DNA of 64,000 nucleotides, from NCBI RefSeq assembly GCF_022878925.1, contig NZ_CP084628.1, positions 930,001 through 994,000 of the forward strand, read 5' to 3'. The notes under the pieces are model-generated. The model saw only the letters and a list, made by a program, of their open reading frames with translations, was not told the DNA's origin and did not search any database. The position numbers and the translations under genes were made by a program. The stretch's first letter is position 1; each line of letters opens with the position of its first letter. Positions 16,998 through 25,991 of the stretch are shown piece after piece. The stretch is from Caballeronia sp. TF1N1. GTDB taxonomy: Bacteria > Pseudomonadota > Gammaproteobacteria > Burkholderiales > Burkholderiaceae.

Positions 16998-18122
16998 TTA
17001 CGAAGACTCGCGTCCCGCGCACCACCGCCATCCTGTCTTCACCGTCTCGACTTCCGGCACTTCGCGCCACCATTTCTCACCGCGATGCGGCTCGACCAGA
17101 TTCAGCCGCTCGCCCATGCGCGGCGTCGCCAGCGCGATACCCCGTGCAAGCGCGAGCCCAGTCACGCGCTCGAACGGTTCCTGCCAGCGATGCATCGCCA
17201 GATCGAACGTGCCGTTGTGAATGGGCACGAGCCAGCGGCCGCGCAAGTCCACGTGCGCCTGGACGGTCTCCTCGGGCTGCATGTGCACGTAGGGCCATTG
17301 CGCATCGTAGGCGCCGGTTTCGATGAACGCGACATCGAACGGTCCGAGCCGCTCGCCGATGGTCCGAAATCCTTCGAAATAGCCGGTATCGCCGCTGAAG
17401 AACACGCGCAAGGCGTCATCGACGATCACCCACGACGCCCACAACGTGCTGTTGCCATCGAAGAGACTGCGGCCGGAAAAGTGCTGAGCGGGCGTCGCGG
17501 TGAATGCGAGGCCGTCTAGCTCCACGCTTTGCCACCAGTCGAGCTGGCGCACCTTGCTCGCGTCGATGCCCCATTCGATCAGCCTGTCGCCCACGCCGAG
17601 CGGCGTCAGAAACACGTCCGTCGTCGCGGCGAGCGCAAGCACGGTCTCGCGGTCGAGATGGTCGTAGTGATCGTGTGAAAGGATCACGCCGCGCAACGGC
17701 GGCAGGTCGGCAAGCGCGATGGGCGGCGCATGAAAACGCTTCGGCCCGACATTGCGGAACGGCGATGCGCGCTCGCCGAACACCGGATCGGTCAACCAAA
17801 ACTCGCCGCGCAGTTTGAAGAGCAGCGTGGAGTGGCCGAGGCGAAAGAGGCTGCGGTCCGGCGCGGCATCGAGTTGCGCGCGCGTCAGTGTCAGCACGGC
17901 CGGCGGCTCTACGGGCGCGGTGCCGCGCGGCTTGTTGACGATCATGTTCCACATGATGCGCAAGGTCTTGCCCATGCCCTCGACCGGACGCGGCTTGACA
18001 TTGCGAAAGCGCTCGCCGTCGTGCTGCGGCGACGTATGCGACAGTTCGCGTCCGCGCCTGGCTGCGGTGAGTCCGAGCGCGCGGCTGATCGAGGCGGTAA
18101 TCGACGTCATGGCAAATGGCAT
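16998..18122 (-). CDS. Metallo-beta-lactamase-fold hydrolase (NAPE-PLD/UlaG-like)
   Basis: 374-residue protein. The metal motif H-D-H-Y-D-H is at 150-155, with further ligand histidines in P-A-Q-H-F-S-G-R (about 215-222) and an F-S-G-D-T-G-Y segment near 246-252 that supplies the bridging Asp. A final V-P-I-H-N-G-T motif gives the last His. The arrangement matches the NAPE-PLD / YtnP-like group that hydrolyses phosphodiester or similar bonds. The N-terminal 70 residues are basic and poorly conserved. Two in-frame ATGs (18122 and 18110) both lack a ribosome site. The gene diverges from a TetR regulator across two matching palindromes, so it is probably repressed by it. Substrate unknown. Confidence 0.83.
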   Translation of the reverse strand: MPFAMTSITASISRALGLTAARRGRELSHTSPQHDGERFRNVKPRPVEGMGKTLRIMWNMIVNKPRGTAPVEPPAVLTLTRAQLDAAPDRSLFRLGHSTLLFKLRGEFWLTDPVFGERASPFRNVGPKRFHAPPIALADLPPLRGVILSHDHYDHLDRETVLALAATTDVFLTPLGVGDRLIEWGIDASKVRQLDWWQSVELDGLAFTATPAQHFSGRSLFDGNSTLWASWVIVDDALRVFFSGDTGYFEGFRTIGERLGPFDVAFIETGAYDAQWPYVHMQPEETVQAHVDLRGRWLVPIHNGTFDLAMHRWQEPFERVTGLALARGIALATPRMGERLNLVEPHRGEKWWREVPEVETVKTGWRWCAGRESS

Positions 18123-18143
18123 CCGGTTGGTGCAGCAGGAAAG

Positions 18144-18195
18144 TAGACTGCCCAGTGTAGTTTATTTTCGAGATGAAAGTAAACCGCTCAGTGTA
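18144..18195. promoter_or_regulatory. Two TetR-type operators between the hydrolase and tetR genes
   Basis: TAGACTGCCCAGTGTA (18144-18159) is a near-perfect 16-base palindrome. A second copy, TAAACCGCTCAGTGTA (18180-18195), starts 36 bases further on and shares the CAGTGTA half. The second copy lies 11 bases before the tetR start and the first lies 22 bases before the hydrolase start. This is the expected layout for an autoregulated TetR repressor. Confidence 0.6.
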
Positions 18196-18205
18196 AAATT
18201 GCCTG

Positions 18206-18844
18206 ATGGAATCGAACGCTGACCAACCTCGTCTGACCGACCGCAAACGCGCCGCCATCGTGAGCGCGGCGGTGGAGGAATTCATCGCCTCGGGTTATGA
18301 CGCCACGAGCATGGACCGCATCGCGGCGCGCGCGGGGGTATCGAAGAGAACGGTGTACAACCATTTCGACGGCAAGGACGCGCTGTTCGCGGCGATCCTC
18401 CATCAGTTGTGGACCGCAAGCCAGTCCGACGACGCTCCTGCCTACGACCCTCGATCGCCGTTGCGTGCGCAGTTGCTCGACCTGCTTGCGCGCAAGTTGA
18501 ATCTGTTGAACGACGCCGCGTTTTTATCGCTTGCGCGAGTGGCGATTGCGGAGGGCATTCATTCGCCCGAGCGCGCGCGGGAGATGGTCGGCAAGCTTGG
18601 CGAGCGCGAAGAAGACTTGACGCGATGGATACGCGCCGCCGCCGCCGATGGCCGCCTGAATGTGGCGTCGGACCCGGCGTTCGCGGCGCAGCAGTTGCAT
18701 GGCATCGTCAAGGGATTCGCGTTCTGGCCGCAGGTCACGATGGGTCAATCGCCCTTGTCCAAGCGCGAGCAGAAGCGGGTAGCGGAAGCGGCGGTGGATC
18801 TCTTTCTGGCGGGGTATGGCGTGCCCGATTCACCGTCGAAATAA
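18206..18844 (+). CDS. TetR/AcrR family transcriptional regulator
   Basis: 212-residue one-component repressor. The N-terminal helix-turn-helix spans about 16-60 ([10 protein letters not shown] through [20 protein letters not shown]). The C-terminal ligand domain has the AefR-like / TetR_C type helices. Length is normal. It diverges from the metallo-hydrolase gene with two operator-like palindromes between, and is followed 34 bases later by an SDR gene on the same strand. The regulon probably covers both neighbours. The inducer is not deducible. Confidence 0.9.
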   Translation: MESNADQPRLTDRKRAAIVSAAVEEFIASGYDATSMDRIAARAGVSKRTVYNHFDGKDALFAAILHQLWTASQSDDAPAYDPRSPLRAQLLDLLARKLNLLNDAAFLSLARVAIAEGIHSPERAREMVGKLGEREEDLTRWIRAAAADGRLNVASDPAFAAQQLHGIVKGFAFWPQVTMGQSPLSKREQKRVAEAAVDLFLAGYGVPDSPSK

Positions 18845-18878
18845 CTTCAATTTTTCCCTTAAAACAAGGTTCGAACGA

Positions 18879-19619
18879 ATGAGACTGAAAGGAAAAGTAG
18901 CGATCATCACGGGCGCGGCGCAGGGCATCGGCGCGGCCACGGCACTCAAGTTCGCGCAGGAAGGCGCGATCGTCGCGGCATGCGACCGCAACGCGGAAGC
19001 GCTGGGAGCGGTGGTCGAAGCATGTCGGCAAGCGGGCGCCGAAGCGAGCGCATTTTGCGTCGATATGTCGGATCGCGAGCGCGTCGACGAGATGGTGGCG
19101 ACGGTGCGCGACCGCTACAAGCGCATCGACGTGCTCGTGAACAATGCGGGCATCACGCGTGACGCACGCCTGCAGAAAATGACGCTCAAGCAATTCGACG
19201 ATGTCATCGACGTGAATCTGCGCGCCGTCTTTCACGCGAGCCAGGCCGTGGTCGATGGCATGATCGCGCAAGGTTCGGGCGTGATCCTGAATGCGAGTTC
19301 GGTGGTCGGCATCTACGGCAATTTCGGGCAGACCAATTACGCGGCGGCCAAGTTCGGCGTGATCGGTTTCACGAAAACGTGGAGCCGTGAACTCGGGCCG
19401 AAGGGCATCCGCGTGAATGCGGTTGCACCCGGTTTCGTCGATACCCCGATTCTCGCGACCATCCCCGCCGAAGTGCTAGAAAAGATGCGCGCCGATGTGC
19501 CGCTCGGCCGTCTCGGCAAGCCCGAGGAAGTCGCGAATGTCTATGCGTTCCTCGCAAGCGACGAAGCCAGTTACGTCAACGGCGCGGTGATCGAGGTAGC
19601 GGGCGGCATGACGCTTTGA
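18879..19619 (+). CDS. Short-chain dehydrogenase, FabG-like
   Basis: 246-residue classical SDR. Cofactor motif T-G-A-A-Q-G-I-G is at 11-18, N-N-A-G at 88-91, and the catalytic Ser140/141, Tyr154 and Lys158 (Y-A-A-A-K) are all present. The C-terminal substrate loop and the [10 protein letters not shown] end are like 3-oxoacyl-ACP reductases. The usual FabG operon is absent, so this is likely a paralogue acting on another ketone or hydroxyacyl compound. Start at 18879 has an AAGG ribosome site. It probably shares the tetR transcript. It converges with the next gene 10 bases away. Confidence 0.87.
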   Translation: MRLKGKVAIITGAAQGIGAATALKFAQEGAIVAACDRNAEALGAVVEACRQAGAEASAFCVDMSDRERVDEMVATVRDRYKRIDVLVNNAGITRDARLQKMTLKQFDDVIDVNLRAVFHASQAVVDGMIAQGSGVILNASSVVGIYGNFGQTNYAAAKFGVIGFTKTWSRELGPKGIRVNAVAPGFVDTPILATIPAEVLEKMRADVPLGRLGKPEEVANVYAFLASDEASYVNGAVIEVAGGMTL

Positions 19620-19629
19620 AGGTTGGCGT

Positions 19630-21039
19630 TCAGCCCGGTTCCTTCACTTGCCCGGCTTGCGCGGCGGCGTCTTGCGCCGCCTCTTCTTCCGCACGCCAGC
19701 GCTGACGCGATCGATACATCGTCGCCAGCGCAATGCGCGCCATCTTCACCCAGCCCGAACGGCGCGGATCGGCCAGCATGCTGAGCGCGCGCGCGTAGTC
19801 GAGCGTGAGGCCCGGCGTCCACGCCATGGTCGCCGCGCGCTTGCGCACTTGCGCCGCCACCCATAGCTCGGGCGTCGTCATGATGCGCACGAGCGGATTC
19901 CACCCGCCGCGCTTGCCCCACACACGCGCCGATGCGCCTTCGATGGCCGCTTCGAGCGCGCGCGCCACGGTGCTCGAACAGTTGCGATACGTGAGGTTGT
20001 AGGTCGTGTCGCGCTGATATTCCTGCCAGAAGCGCGCGAGCCTTTCGGGATCGTAATTGCGGATGCGTACCTGTTGCGTCGACGGGCACCATGCTTTCGA
20101 TTCGGTCGCGTAGTCGGGTTGAAACATGCCGGGCACATCGTTATCGCGGGTCGCACGCAAGAGGCGCGAGAACTCGTCCGGCGAGCGGTCTATCTCCACC
20201 GCCGGATACAGGCTGATATACACGCCCTCGGGCGTTTCGAGCGCGGCATGGCCGGTCGAGATGGTGCCGTTGCGGTCGACGGCGGCAATGTACCGGTCGA
20301 TGATCAACTGCCTGCGCGGCTGCATCTTCGCGGTGCCGACCGGCGTCCATACATGCACGGTCAAGGCGGCTTCGTCGGGTCCGGGAGGGCCGTCCCAGAC
20401 GACGCCCGCGACCGGCGTGCGTGCCGCCTGCACGGACGCCTGCGATGCAGCTGCGGCGGCCGCGGCGTCATCGGCTGCGGGGTTGCGCGCGAGACGCCGC
20501 ACGCGCGAGGCGAGCAGCAGCATGTTCCATCCACCGAAGAAAAGGCCAAACGCCACGCAATAAGCCACCGTGCCCGCGTAGTAATCCGGATACGGCTGGT
20601 AGAAGAAAATGGCGATGGCGATCTCGAACACGCCGCCTGCCATCGCGAGCTTCCAGCGGCGATAGCGGACCACGCGCGCGGAGACGATCTGCAACGCGCC
20701 ATCCACGAGAAAGAGCGTGCCGAAGATGAGCGACAGCACGAAGTTGCCGCGCTCGCCGCCGATCAGCACGAGCAGCGCCGACAAAGAGAACGCCGCGCTC
20801 TTAACGTAGCGCAGCGTGCGTTGCCCGCCCATGCCGGTCCACGCAACCGCAAGCGTGGCGAGTCCTTCGAGCAGCAAGGCGAGCGCGAACGGGATGATGG
20901 GAAAGTACAGCGAGCCGTCGAGGGCATCGACGAAAATGACTCCGCCCAGCGCGATGCTCAGAAAGCCGAGCACCATGACTTCGCGCCAGCGCGTGCGCAG
21001 ATAGTCCACGCCGAGAAGAATCATCACGAGACGAACCAT
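19630..21039 (-). CDS. HdeD-type membrane protein fused to a C-terminal DUF4105/Lnb-like domain
   Basis: 469-residue two-part protein. Residues 1-190 are a DUF308/HdeD acid-resistance-type membrane domain with six helices (about 20-37, 41-60, 75-93, 97-115, 128-145, 155-175). After an alanine-rich linker (about 190-215) comes a soluble domain to about 440. It has H-A-A-L-E-T-P-E-G-V-Y-I-S-L-Y-P (near 265-280) and Y-N-L-T-Y-R-N-C-S-S-T-V-A near residue 375, whose Cys and the earlier His resemble the Cys/His pair of Lnb/DUF4105-type thiol enzymes. Start at 21039 is set by GGAG eight bases upstream. Fusion of the two domains is unusual; function unknown, envelope lipid or peptide processing is a guess. 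Confidence 0.75.
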   Translation of the reverse strand: MVRLVMILLGVDYLRTRWREVMVLGFLSIALGGVIFVDALDGSLYFPIIPFALALLLEGLATLAVAWTGMGGQRTLRYVKSAAFSLSALLVLIGGERGNFVLSLIFGTLFLVDGALQIVSARVVRYRRWKLAMAGGVFEIAIAIFFYQPYPDYYAGTVAYCVAFGLFFGGWNMLLLASRVRRLARNPAADDAAAAAAASQASVQAARTPVAGVVWDGPPGPDEAALTVHVWTPVGTAKMQPRRQLIIDRYIAAVDRNGTISTGHAALETPEGVYISLYPAVEIDRSPDEFSRLLRATRDNDVPGMFQPDYATESKAWCPSTQQVRIRNYDPERLARFWQEYQRDTTYNLTYRNCSSTVARALEAAIEGASARVWGKRGGWNPLVRIMTTPELWVAAQVRKRAATMAWTPGLTLDYARALSMLADPRRSGWVKMARIALATMYRSRQRWRAEEEAAQDAAAQAGQVKEPG

Positions 21040-21105
21040 GTCGAAGCTCCGTCGAACTGTTCGGTGCGTGGAGTGCGTCCATTCGCAAACGACGCGGCCA
21101 CTCAC

Positions 21106-21135
21106 TATATAAAGCATCGGACGGGGAAGCGGCAA
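21106..21135 (-). promoter_or_regulatory. Probable sigma-70 promoter of the HdeD-fusion gene
   Basis: On the minus strand, TTGCCG (21135-21130), an 18-base spacer and TATATA (21111-21106) lie 67 bases before the start codon. Confidence 0.4.
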
Positions 21136-21152
21136 GCTCGCGATGACAAGCC

Positions 21153-22025
21153 CTAACCTAACGCCTGACTGGCGATGGCGTATTCGATCGATATGGCATC
21201 GACGGGCAAGGGACCATTGCGCACCACGCGCTCGATGCTGTCGACATGCGGCAAGCCGAGGCCTTCGAGCCATGTCGAAAGTCCGAGCCTCGCGGGGGTA
21301 TCGACACGTACGAACATACCTGCATGCAGCGCGAGCCAATAACTGATGAGCGCTTTCGCGCGGCTTTCATTCGGCGAGTCGGGCGCGACCACAGGGCCGA
21401 TCACATGACCGTCGCCGAAGCGCCGGAACAATGCGAAGCCGAGCAACTCGCCGTCGCGATCGAGCGCGATACCGCTTGCGACATCGAGCAATTGCGGCAG
21501 CACGGCGCTCCGATCCAGCCCGCTTGCACGCGAGGCGAGATCGACCAGACGCGGCGTGTCGTTCGCGCCGATGGGCCGCAGCCGCTCGCCCGGCGGCAGC
21601 GAAACGAGCGGCGGCTGAAACGCCGCGCCCTGATGCTGATGGATGGTGCCGGTCTTCTCGAAGCCGAGCGTTTCGCATAGCGCGAGCCCGGAACCGATCG
21701 CATGCATGACGACCGTGCGCGCGCCGAGTTCTCCTATGTGCCGCTCGATCAGCTCACGGCCGATGCCGAGTTGCTGATGCTCCGGCGATACGATGAACAT
21801 GCCGATGGACGCGGCCTCCACACCGAACTTCCACGCGAGCGCCGTACCGACCACCGCGCCGGAAGCGTCGACGGCGGCGATGCCGCTGCTGGTCTGCGCG
21901 GCAAATCGCCAGTCGTCCGGGCGATGCCGCCACCGGACGGCGCTCGACAACGCGTGTCCTGCCGCGATGTCGTCGGGCGTGAAAGCGCGATATCGAATCG
22001 CATCGTGCTGATTAGAGTCGGGCAC
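21153..22025 (-). CDS. Two-domain GNAT acetyltransferase (copy 1)
   Basis: 290-residue acyltransferase with a GTG start at 22025 placed five bases after a perfect AGGAGG. The N-terminal GNAT domain (about 1-135) has the acetyl-CoA loop Q-Q-L-G-I-G-R-E-L (about 94-102) and the P-D-D-W-R-F segment. The second half is the Acetyltransf_18-type C-terminal domain (about 145-285). It is clearly homologous along its whole length to the GNAT at 52248-53123: both share W-K-F-G, G-T-x-H-Q-H-Q and T-P-R-L-x-x-L-A-S-R-A. It diverges from the aldehyde dehydrogenase that opens catabolic cluster A. Its acceptor may be an amine from that pathway, which is inference only. Confidence 0.85.
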   Translation of the reverse strand: MPDSNQHDAIRYRAFTPDDIAAGHALSSAVRWRHRPDDWRFAAQTSSGIAAVDASGAVVGTALAWKFGVEAASIGMFIVSPEHQQLGIGRELIERHIGELGARTVVMHAIGSGLALCETLGFEKTGTIHQHQGAAFQPPLVSLPPGERLRPIGANDTPRLVDLASRASGLDRSAVLPQLLDVASGIALDRDGELLGFALFRRFGDGHVIGPVVAPDSPNESRAKALISYWLALHAGMFVRVDTPARLGLSTWLEGLGLPHVDSIERVVRNGPLPVDAISIEYAIASQALG

Positions 22026-22123
22026 GCCGGCCTCCTGGTTCTGAGCGTTCTGTAGACGGTTATCGCGACTGTGACATCGCACAACGCGCATGACTAGGAC
22101 GATCTTCCTATCAAGCGTTGCGC

Positions 22124-22189
22124 TTTTGATGCAATGCAAAACCACGGGTTAGGCGTGCAAGAACGCGCCCGATATGCCGATTGCGCAAT
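22124..22189. promoter_or_regulatory. Inverted repeats in the control region of cluster A
   Basis: In the 237 bases between the GNAT and aldehyde dehydrogenase starts there are two small dyads: TTTTG-N8-CAAAA (22124-22141) and the perfect palindrome ATTGCGCAAT (22180-22189). Either could be a regulator site, for example for the AraC-type protein at the end of cluster A. No clear sigma-70 pair is seen. Confidence 0.25.
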
Positions 22190-22262
22190 TTTGTCAGCGA
22201 ATTATGCCGGGCCTTCGGACCTAAGATTTCATACGACATCAACGCATACAAGGCCCAAGCAC

Positions 22263-23741
22263 ATGGACCGTTTCGATCCCGCCGTCATTGCCGTGCCGCG
22301 CGGCCACTTCATCGGCGGCGAGTTCGTCGATGCAGGCATCACGCGCATCGACGTCACGCGGCCTTCGGATGGCGTCGCGTACGCATCCATTCCAGTCGCC
22401 GATGCGGCCATGATCGACCACGCCGTGCAGAACGCCTACACCGCGTGGCGCACGAGCGGCTGGGCAAGCTGCGCGCCGCGCGAGCGGGCCCGCGTGCTGC
22501 GCCGTTTCGCGGATCTCGTTGCCGCCGACGCTGCCACGCTCGCGCCGCTCGAAGCGCTCGGCTCCACGCGTCCCGTGCGCGATGCATTCAACTGGGACGT
22601 GCCGTTCACCGCCGAAGGCATCCGCTTCTACGCGGAACTCGCCGACAAGATCGGCGGTGAGGTCGCGGCGACGGATCATCGGCATCTCGGCATGACCATG
22701 ACCGAGCCGTATGGCGTGATCGGCGCCATCGCACCGTGGAATTTTCCGCTGGTGATGGCGTCGTGGAAGATCGCGCCGGCGCTCGCGGCCGGTAACGCGG
22801 TGGTTCTCAAGCCTTCGGAGATGACGCCGTTCTCGGTGCTGCGTCTCGCCCGGCTCGCGCTCGAAGCAGGCGTGCCGCCAGGCATCTTCAATGTCGTTCA
22901 GGGCGATGGCCGCACGACCGGCGACGCGCTCGTGCGTCATCCGCGCATCGCCAAGGTGACGTTCACGGGTTCGACACGCACGGGCGCCGCGATCATGGCC
23001 GCCTGCGCCGAAACCGGCACCAAGCCCGTGACGCTGGAACTGGGCGGCAAGAGTCCGCAGATCGTCTTCGCGGATGCCCCGCGTATCGATGAAGTCGCGC
23101 GGCGTATCGCCGGTGCGATCGCCGGCAACGCGGGCCAGGTATGCGTCGCGGGATCGCGGCTCCTGGTCGAGCGTTCGATTGCGGATGAACTCGCCGAACG
23201 CATTGCACATGTATTCGGCGAACTGCATGCCGGACCGACCTGGGCCGCCGACACCACCTTGCCGCCGATCATCTCCGAGCCGCAAGCCGCGCGAATCGAA
23301 GCGATCGTACAACGCAGCGTCGCGAGCGGCGCCGCGCTGCGCTGCGGCGGAGAACGCCCGCGTGCCGCGACGCCCGGACCGTTCTATGCGCCGACGCTTC
23401 TGACCGGCGTGACACAGGAAACGGAAGCCGTGCGCCACGAAATCTTCGGCCCGGTGCTGACCTTGCAGACCTTCGACAGCGAAGAGGAAGCGCTCGCACT
23501 CGCCGCTCACCCCGACTATGGCCTCGCCGCCGGCGTGCACACGGCGGACCTCGGCCGCGCGCTGCGCATGGTGCGCGGCATCGAGGCGGGCACGGTGTGG
23601 GTCAACCGCTACGGCCGCACCAGCGACTTCGTGATTCCCACCGGCGGCTACAAGGGTTCGGGCATCGGCAAGGACCTCGGGCGGCAAGCCTTCGAAGCCA
23701 ATTTTCGCATCAAGAGCGTGCTGATCGACATCGGTCAATGA
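22263..23741 (+). CDS. NAD(P)-dependent aldehyde dehydrogenase
   Basis: 492-residue member of the ALDH superfamily, oxidising an aldehyde to the acid. The catalytic Cys294 is in G-Q-V-C-V-A-G and the general base Glu259 in E-L-G-G-K-S; the oxyanion Asn is in A-P-W-N-F-P. The N-terminus at 22263 is the natural family start; a reading from 22134 would add 43 unlikely residues. It is most like the betaine/gamma-aminobutyraldehyde and DhaS groups. It is the first gene of cluster A and should process an aldehyde made by the FAD oxidases encoded downstream. A 198-base gap separates it from the HAD gene, so it may have its own transcript. Confidence 0.88.
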   Translation: MDRFDPAVIAVPRGHFIGGEFVDAGITRIDVTRPSDGVAYASIPVADAAMIDHAVQNAYTAWRTSGWASCAPRERARVLRRFADLVAADAATLAPLEALGSTRPVRDAFNWDVPFTAEGIRFYAELADKIGGEVAATDHRHLGMTMTEPYGVIGAIAPWNFPLVMASWKIAPALAAGNAVVLKPSEMTPFSVLRLARLALEAGVPPGIFNVVQGDGRTTGDALVRHPRIAKVTFTGSTRTGAAIMAACAETGTKPVTLELGGKSPQIVFADAPRIDEVARRIAGAIAGNAGQVCVAGSRLLVERSIADELAERIAHVFGELHAGPTWAADTTLPPIISEPQAARIEAIVQRSVASGAALRCGGERPRAATPGPFYAPTLLTGVTQETEAVRHEIFGPVLTLQTFDSEEEALALAAHPDYGLAAGVHTADLGRALRMVRGIEAGTVWVNRYGRTSDFVIPTGGYKGSGIGKDLGRQAFEANFRIKSVLIDIGQ

Positions 23742-23869
23742 ACGATCGATCGTGCGTCGAAAGCGCGCCGCATAAGCTGCTGCGGACATGCCTCGAAACG
23801 AGTTGTTTTGCATGGTCGAAGCACCCGCATTCAACGACATCAGTATTTTTGCCCTGATTAAATTTTCTT

Positions 23870-23889
23870 CAGGAAATGCGTTTTTCCTG
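23870..23889 (+). promoter_or_regulatory. Inverted repeat before the HAD/FAD-oxidase/ABC operon
   Basis: CAGGAAA-TGCGTT-TTTCCTG lies 51 bases before the HAD start, within an otherwise AT-richer 198-base gap (23742-23939). It could be an operator of the operon or a weak terminator of the aldehyde dehydrogenase transcript. Nothing else recognisable lies in this gap. Confidence 0.3.
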
Positions 23890-23939
23890 GCCCTCGCCCC
23901 TGAACCCTGCGCGGTTCATTACCCGATAGGACTGACACC

Positions 23940-24608
23940 ATGATCGATTTCGAGCCTAAGTACATCACCTTCGACTGCTACGGCACGCTGACGAAGTTCC
24001 GCATGGCCGATATGGCCCGCGAGATGTACGGCGACCGTCTGAAGGGCGCCGAGCTTGAAAAGTTCGTCGCATTCTTTTCCGGATACCGCCGCGACGAAGT
24101 GCTCGGCGCGTGGAAGCCGTATCGCGATGTCATCGTCAATGCCGTGCGCCGTGCGTGCCAGCGCATGAACGTCGAGTTCAACGAAGCCGAAGCCGAAAAG
24201 TACTACCTCGCCGTGCCGAGCTGGGGCCCGCATCCGGACGTCCCGGAAGGTCTGTCGCGTCTCGCTTCGAAGTACAAGCTAGTGATTCTCTCGAACGCAT
24301 CGAACGACCAGATTCAAAGCAACGTCGACAAGCTCGGCGCGCCGTTCCATCGCGTGTTCACGGCACAGCAGGCGCAGTCGTACAAGCCGCGCATGCAAGG
24401 CTTCGAGTACATGTTCGAACAGCTCGACTGCAACCCCGAAGACGTGCTGCACGTGTCGTCGAGCCTGCGCTACGACCTGATGACCGCGCACGACATGGGC
24501 GTGAAGCACAAGGCGTTCGTCAAGCGCGGCCACGAGCCGAGCACGCCGTACTACGAGTACTACGAAGTCGACACCATCGGCGATCTCGCCACCGAGCTCG
24601 GCCTGTAA
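23940..24608 (+). CDS. HAD superfamily protein, haloacid-dehalogenase type II-like
   Basis: 222-residue cytoplasmic HAD hydrolase. Nucleophile Asp12 is in F-D-C-Y-G-T-L, the motif II Ser/Asn in L-S-N-A-S-N near residues 118-123, and the motif III Lys in Y-K-P-R near 151-154. The acidic motif is replaced by S-S-S-L-R-Y-D near 174-180. True L-2-haloacid dehalogenases have S-S-N-A-W-D there, so the active site is altered and dehalogenation is doubtful. It is followed 22 bases later by a FAD amine-oxidase-like gene; the same HAD + FAD-oxidase order recurs at 36907-38933. A role in cleaving or hydrolysing an intermediate of amine catabolism is inferred. Confidence 0.83.
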   Translation: MIDFEPKYITFDCYGTLTKFRMADMAREMYGDRLKGAELEKFVAFFSGYRRDEVLGAWKPYRDVIVNAVRRACQRMNVEFNEAEAEKYYLAVPSWGPHPDVPEGLSRLASKYKLVILSNASNDQIQSNVDKLGAPFHRVFTAQQAQSYKPRMQGFEYMFEQLDCNPEDVLHVSSSLRYDLMTAHDMGVKHKAFVKRGHEPSTPYYEYYEVDTIGDLATELGL

Positions 24609-24630
24609 TCGTCATCCACCGGACCCGCCG

Positions 24631-25905
24631 ATGAAACTCGACTCCTACTGGCTCGATACCGCACCCGCCTTCACGGCGGCGCAGGAAGGCCCGGCCGATG
24701 GCCGGGTCGATGTGGCGGTGATCGGCGGCGGCTTCACCGGTCTGTCGGCGGCGCTGGCGCTTGCCAAACGCGGCGCGAGCGTCGCCGTGTTCGATGCGGG
24801 GAAAATGGGCGGCGGCGCTTCCGGGCGCAACGGCGGCCAGTGCAACACCGGCGTGGCGCAGGACTATGCGGCGTTGCGCTCGCAACTGGGCGTCGAGCGT
24901 GCGCAGGGCTGTTATCGCGCGTATGCGGCCGCCGTCGATACCGTCGAGCGTTTGATTCGCGAGGAAGGTATCGATTGCGATTATGTTTCGACGGGCAAGC
25001 TCAAGCTCGCGTCGAAGCCGCATCATCTCGCGCATATCGAACGGACCGCCGAACTCATTCGCCGCGAAGTCGATCCCGATATCGACGTGCTGACTCGCGA
25101 ACAGGTTCGCGGCGAAGTGCAGTCGGACAGTTTTCATGGCGGCTTGCTGCAACGTCATGGTGGCCAGATGCATATGGGCAAGTTCGCGGCGGGTCTTGCG
25201 AACGCCGCCGTGCGGCAAGGCGCGAAGCTTTTCGAACATGCGGAAGTGCGCGGCATCACGAAGGAAGACGGCGGATTTCGAGTCGATACGGCGCGCGGCG
25301 CGGTGAGCGCAAAGCAAGTGTTGATCGCGACCGGTCCTTCCAAGCACGGTCCGTTCTCATGGTACAGACGCAGGCTCGCGCCGGTGGGCTCGTTCATCAT
25401 CGTGACCGCGCCGCTGCCGGCAGAAGAGCTCGCGCGCATCTTGCCCAAGCGCCGCTCCTACACCACGAGCCGCCTCATGCATAACTATTTTCGCGTGACG
25501 CCGGATGCGCGTTTGCTGTTCGGCGGACGCGCGCGCTTCACGGCATCCGAAAGACCTTCGGATGCGAAGAGCGGCCGCATCCTGCAGGACAACCTCGCGC
25601 AGATGTTCCCGAGTCTCGCGAGCGTAGGCATCGACTATTGCTGGGGCGGTCTCGTCGATATCACCGCGGACCGTCTGCCGCGCGCCGGGCAGCACGACGG
25701 CATCTACTTTTCGATGGGCTACAGCGGCCACGGCACGCAGATGTCCACGCACATGGGCCAGGTCATGGCCGACGTGATGAACGGCAAGGCCGACGCCAAT
25801 CCGTGGCGCGATTTCGACTGGCCCGCCATTCCGGGTCACACGGGCAAGCCGTGGTTCCTGCCGTTGGTCGGTGCGTACTACTCGATCAAAGACGTTTTCT
25901 ATTGA
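24631..25905 (+). CDS. FAD-dependent amine/amino-acid oxidoreductase (DAO family, PuuB/OrdL-like)
   Basis: 424-residue flavoprotein. The dinucleotide-binding motif I-G-G-G-F-T-G is at 31-37, with G-A-S-G-R-N-G-G-Q near 61-69, typical of gamma-glutamylputrescine oxidase (PuuB) and related OrdL proteins. These oxidise a C-N bond of amines, leaving an aldehyde plus ammonia or an amine. Near the C-terminus G-Y-S-G-H-G-T-Q is the second FAD contact. It is paired with the HAD gene upstream and the aldehyde dehydrogenase at 22263, and followed by the SBP gene 86 bases on. It differs from the cluster B enzyme at 37623 enough to suggest a different substrate. Confidence 0.87.
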   Translation: MKLDSYWLDTAPAFTAAQEGPADGRVDVAVIGGGFTGLSAALALAKRGASVAVFDAGKMGGGASGRNGGQCNTGVAQDYAALRSQLGVERAQGCYRAYAAAVDTVERLIREEGIDCDYVSTGKLKLASKPHHLAHIERTAELIRREVDPDIDVLTREQVRGEVQSDSFHGGLLQRHGGQMHMGKFAAGLANAAVRQGAKLFEHAEVRGITKEDGGFRVDTARGAVSAKQVLIATGPSKHGPFSWYRRRLAPVGSFIIVTAPLPAEELARILPKRRSYTTSRLMHNYFRVTPDARLLFGGRARFTASERPSDAKSGRILQDNLAQMFPSLASVGIDYCWGGLVDITADRLPRAGQHDGIYFSMGYSGHGTQMSTHMGQVMADVMNGKADANPWRDFDWPAIPGHTGKPWFLPLVGAYYSIKDVFY

Positions 25906-25991
25906 AGCATCGAAGCATCGAAGCAAATACAGCCAGCCGGAAACAACCGAGCCGGCGATTCATTCAGCCCCAATCTCACGCGGAGAAGTTC

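Noticed and set aside
23940..24608. Functional L-2-haloacid dehalogenase
   Set aside because: The acidic loop residues expected for dehalogenation are altered, and the context is amine oxidation, so the standard annotation was not adopted.
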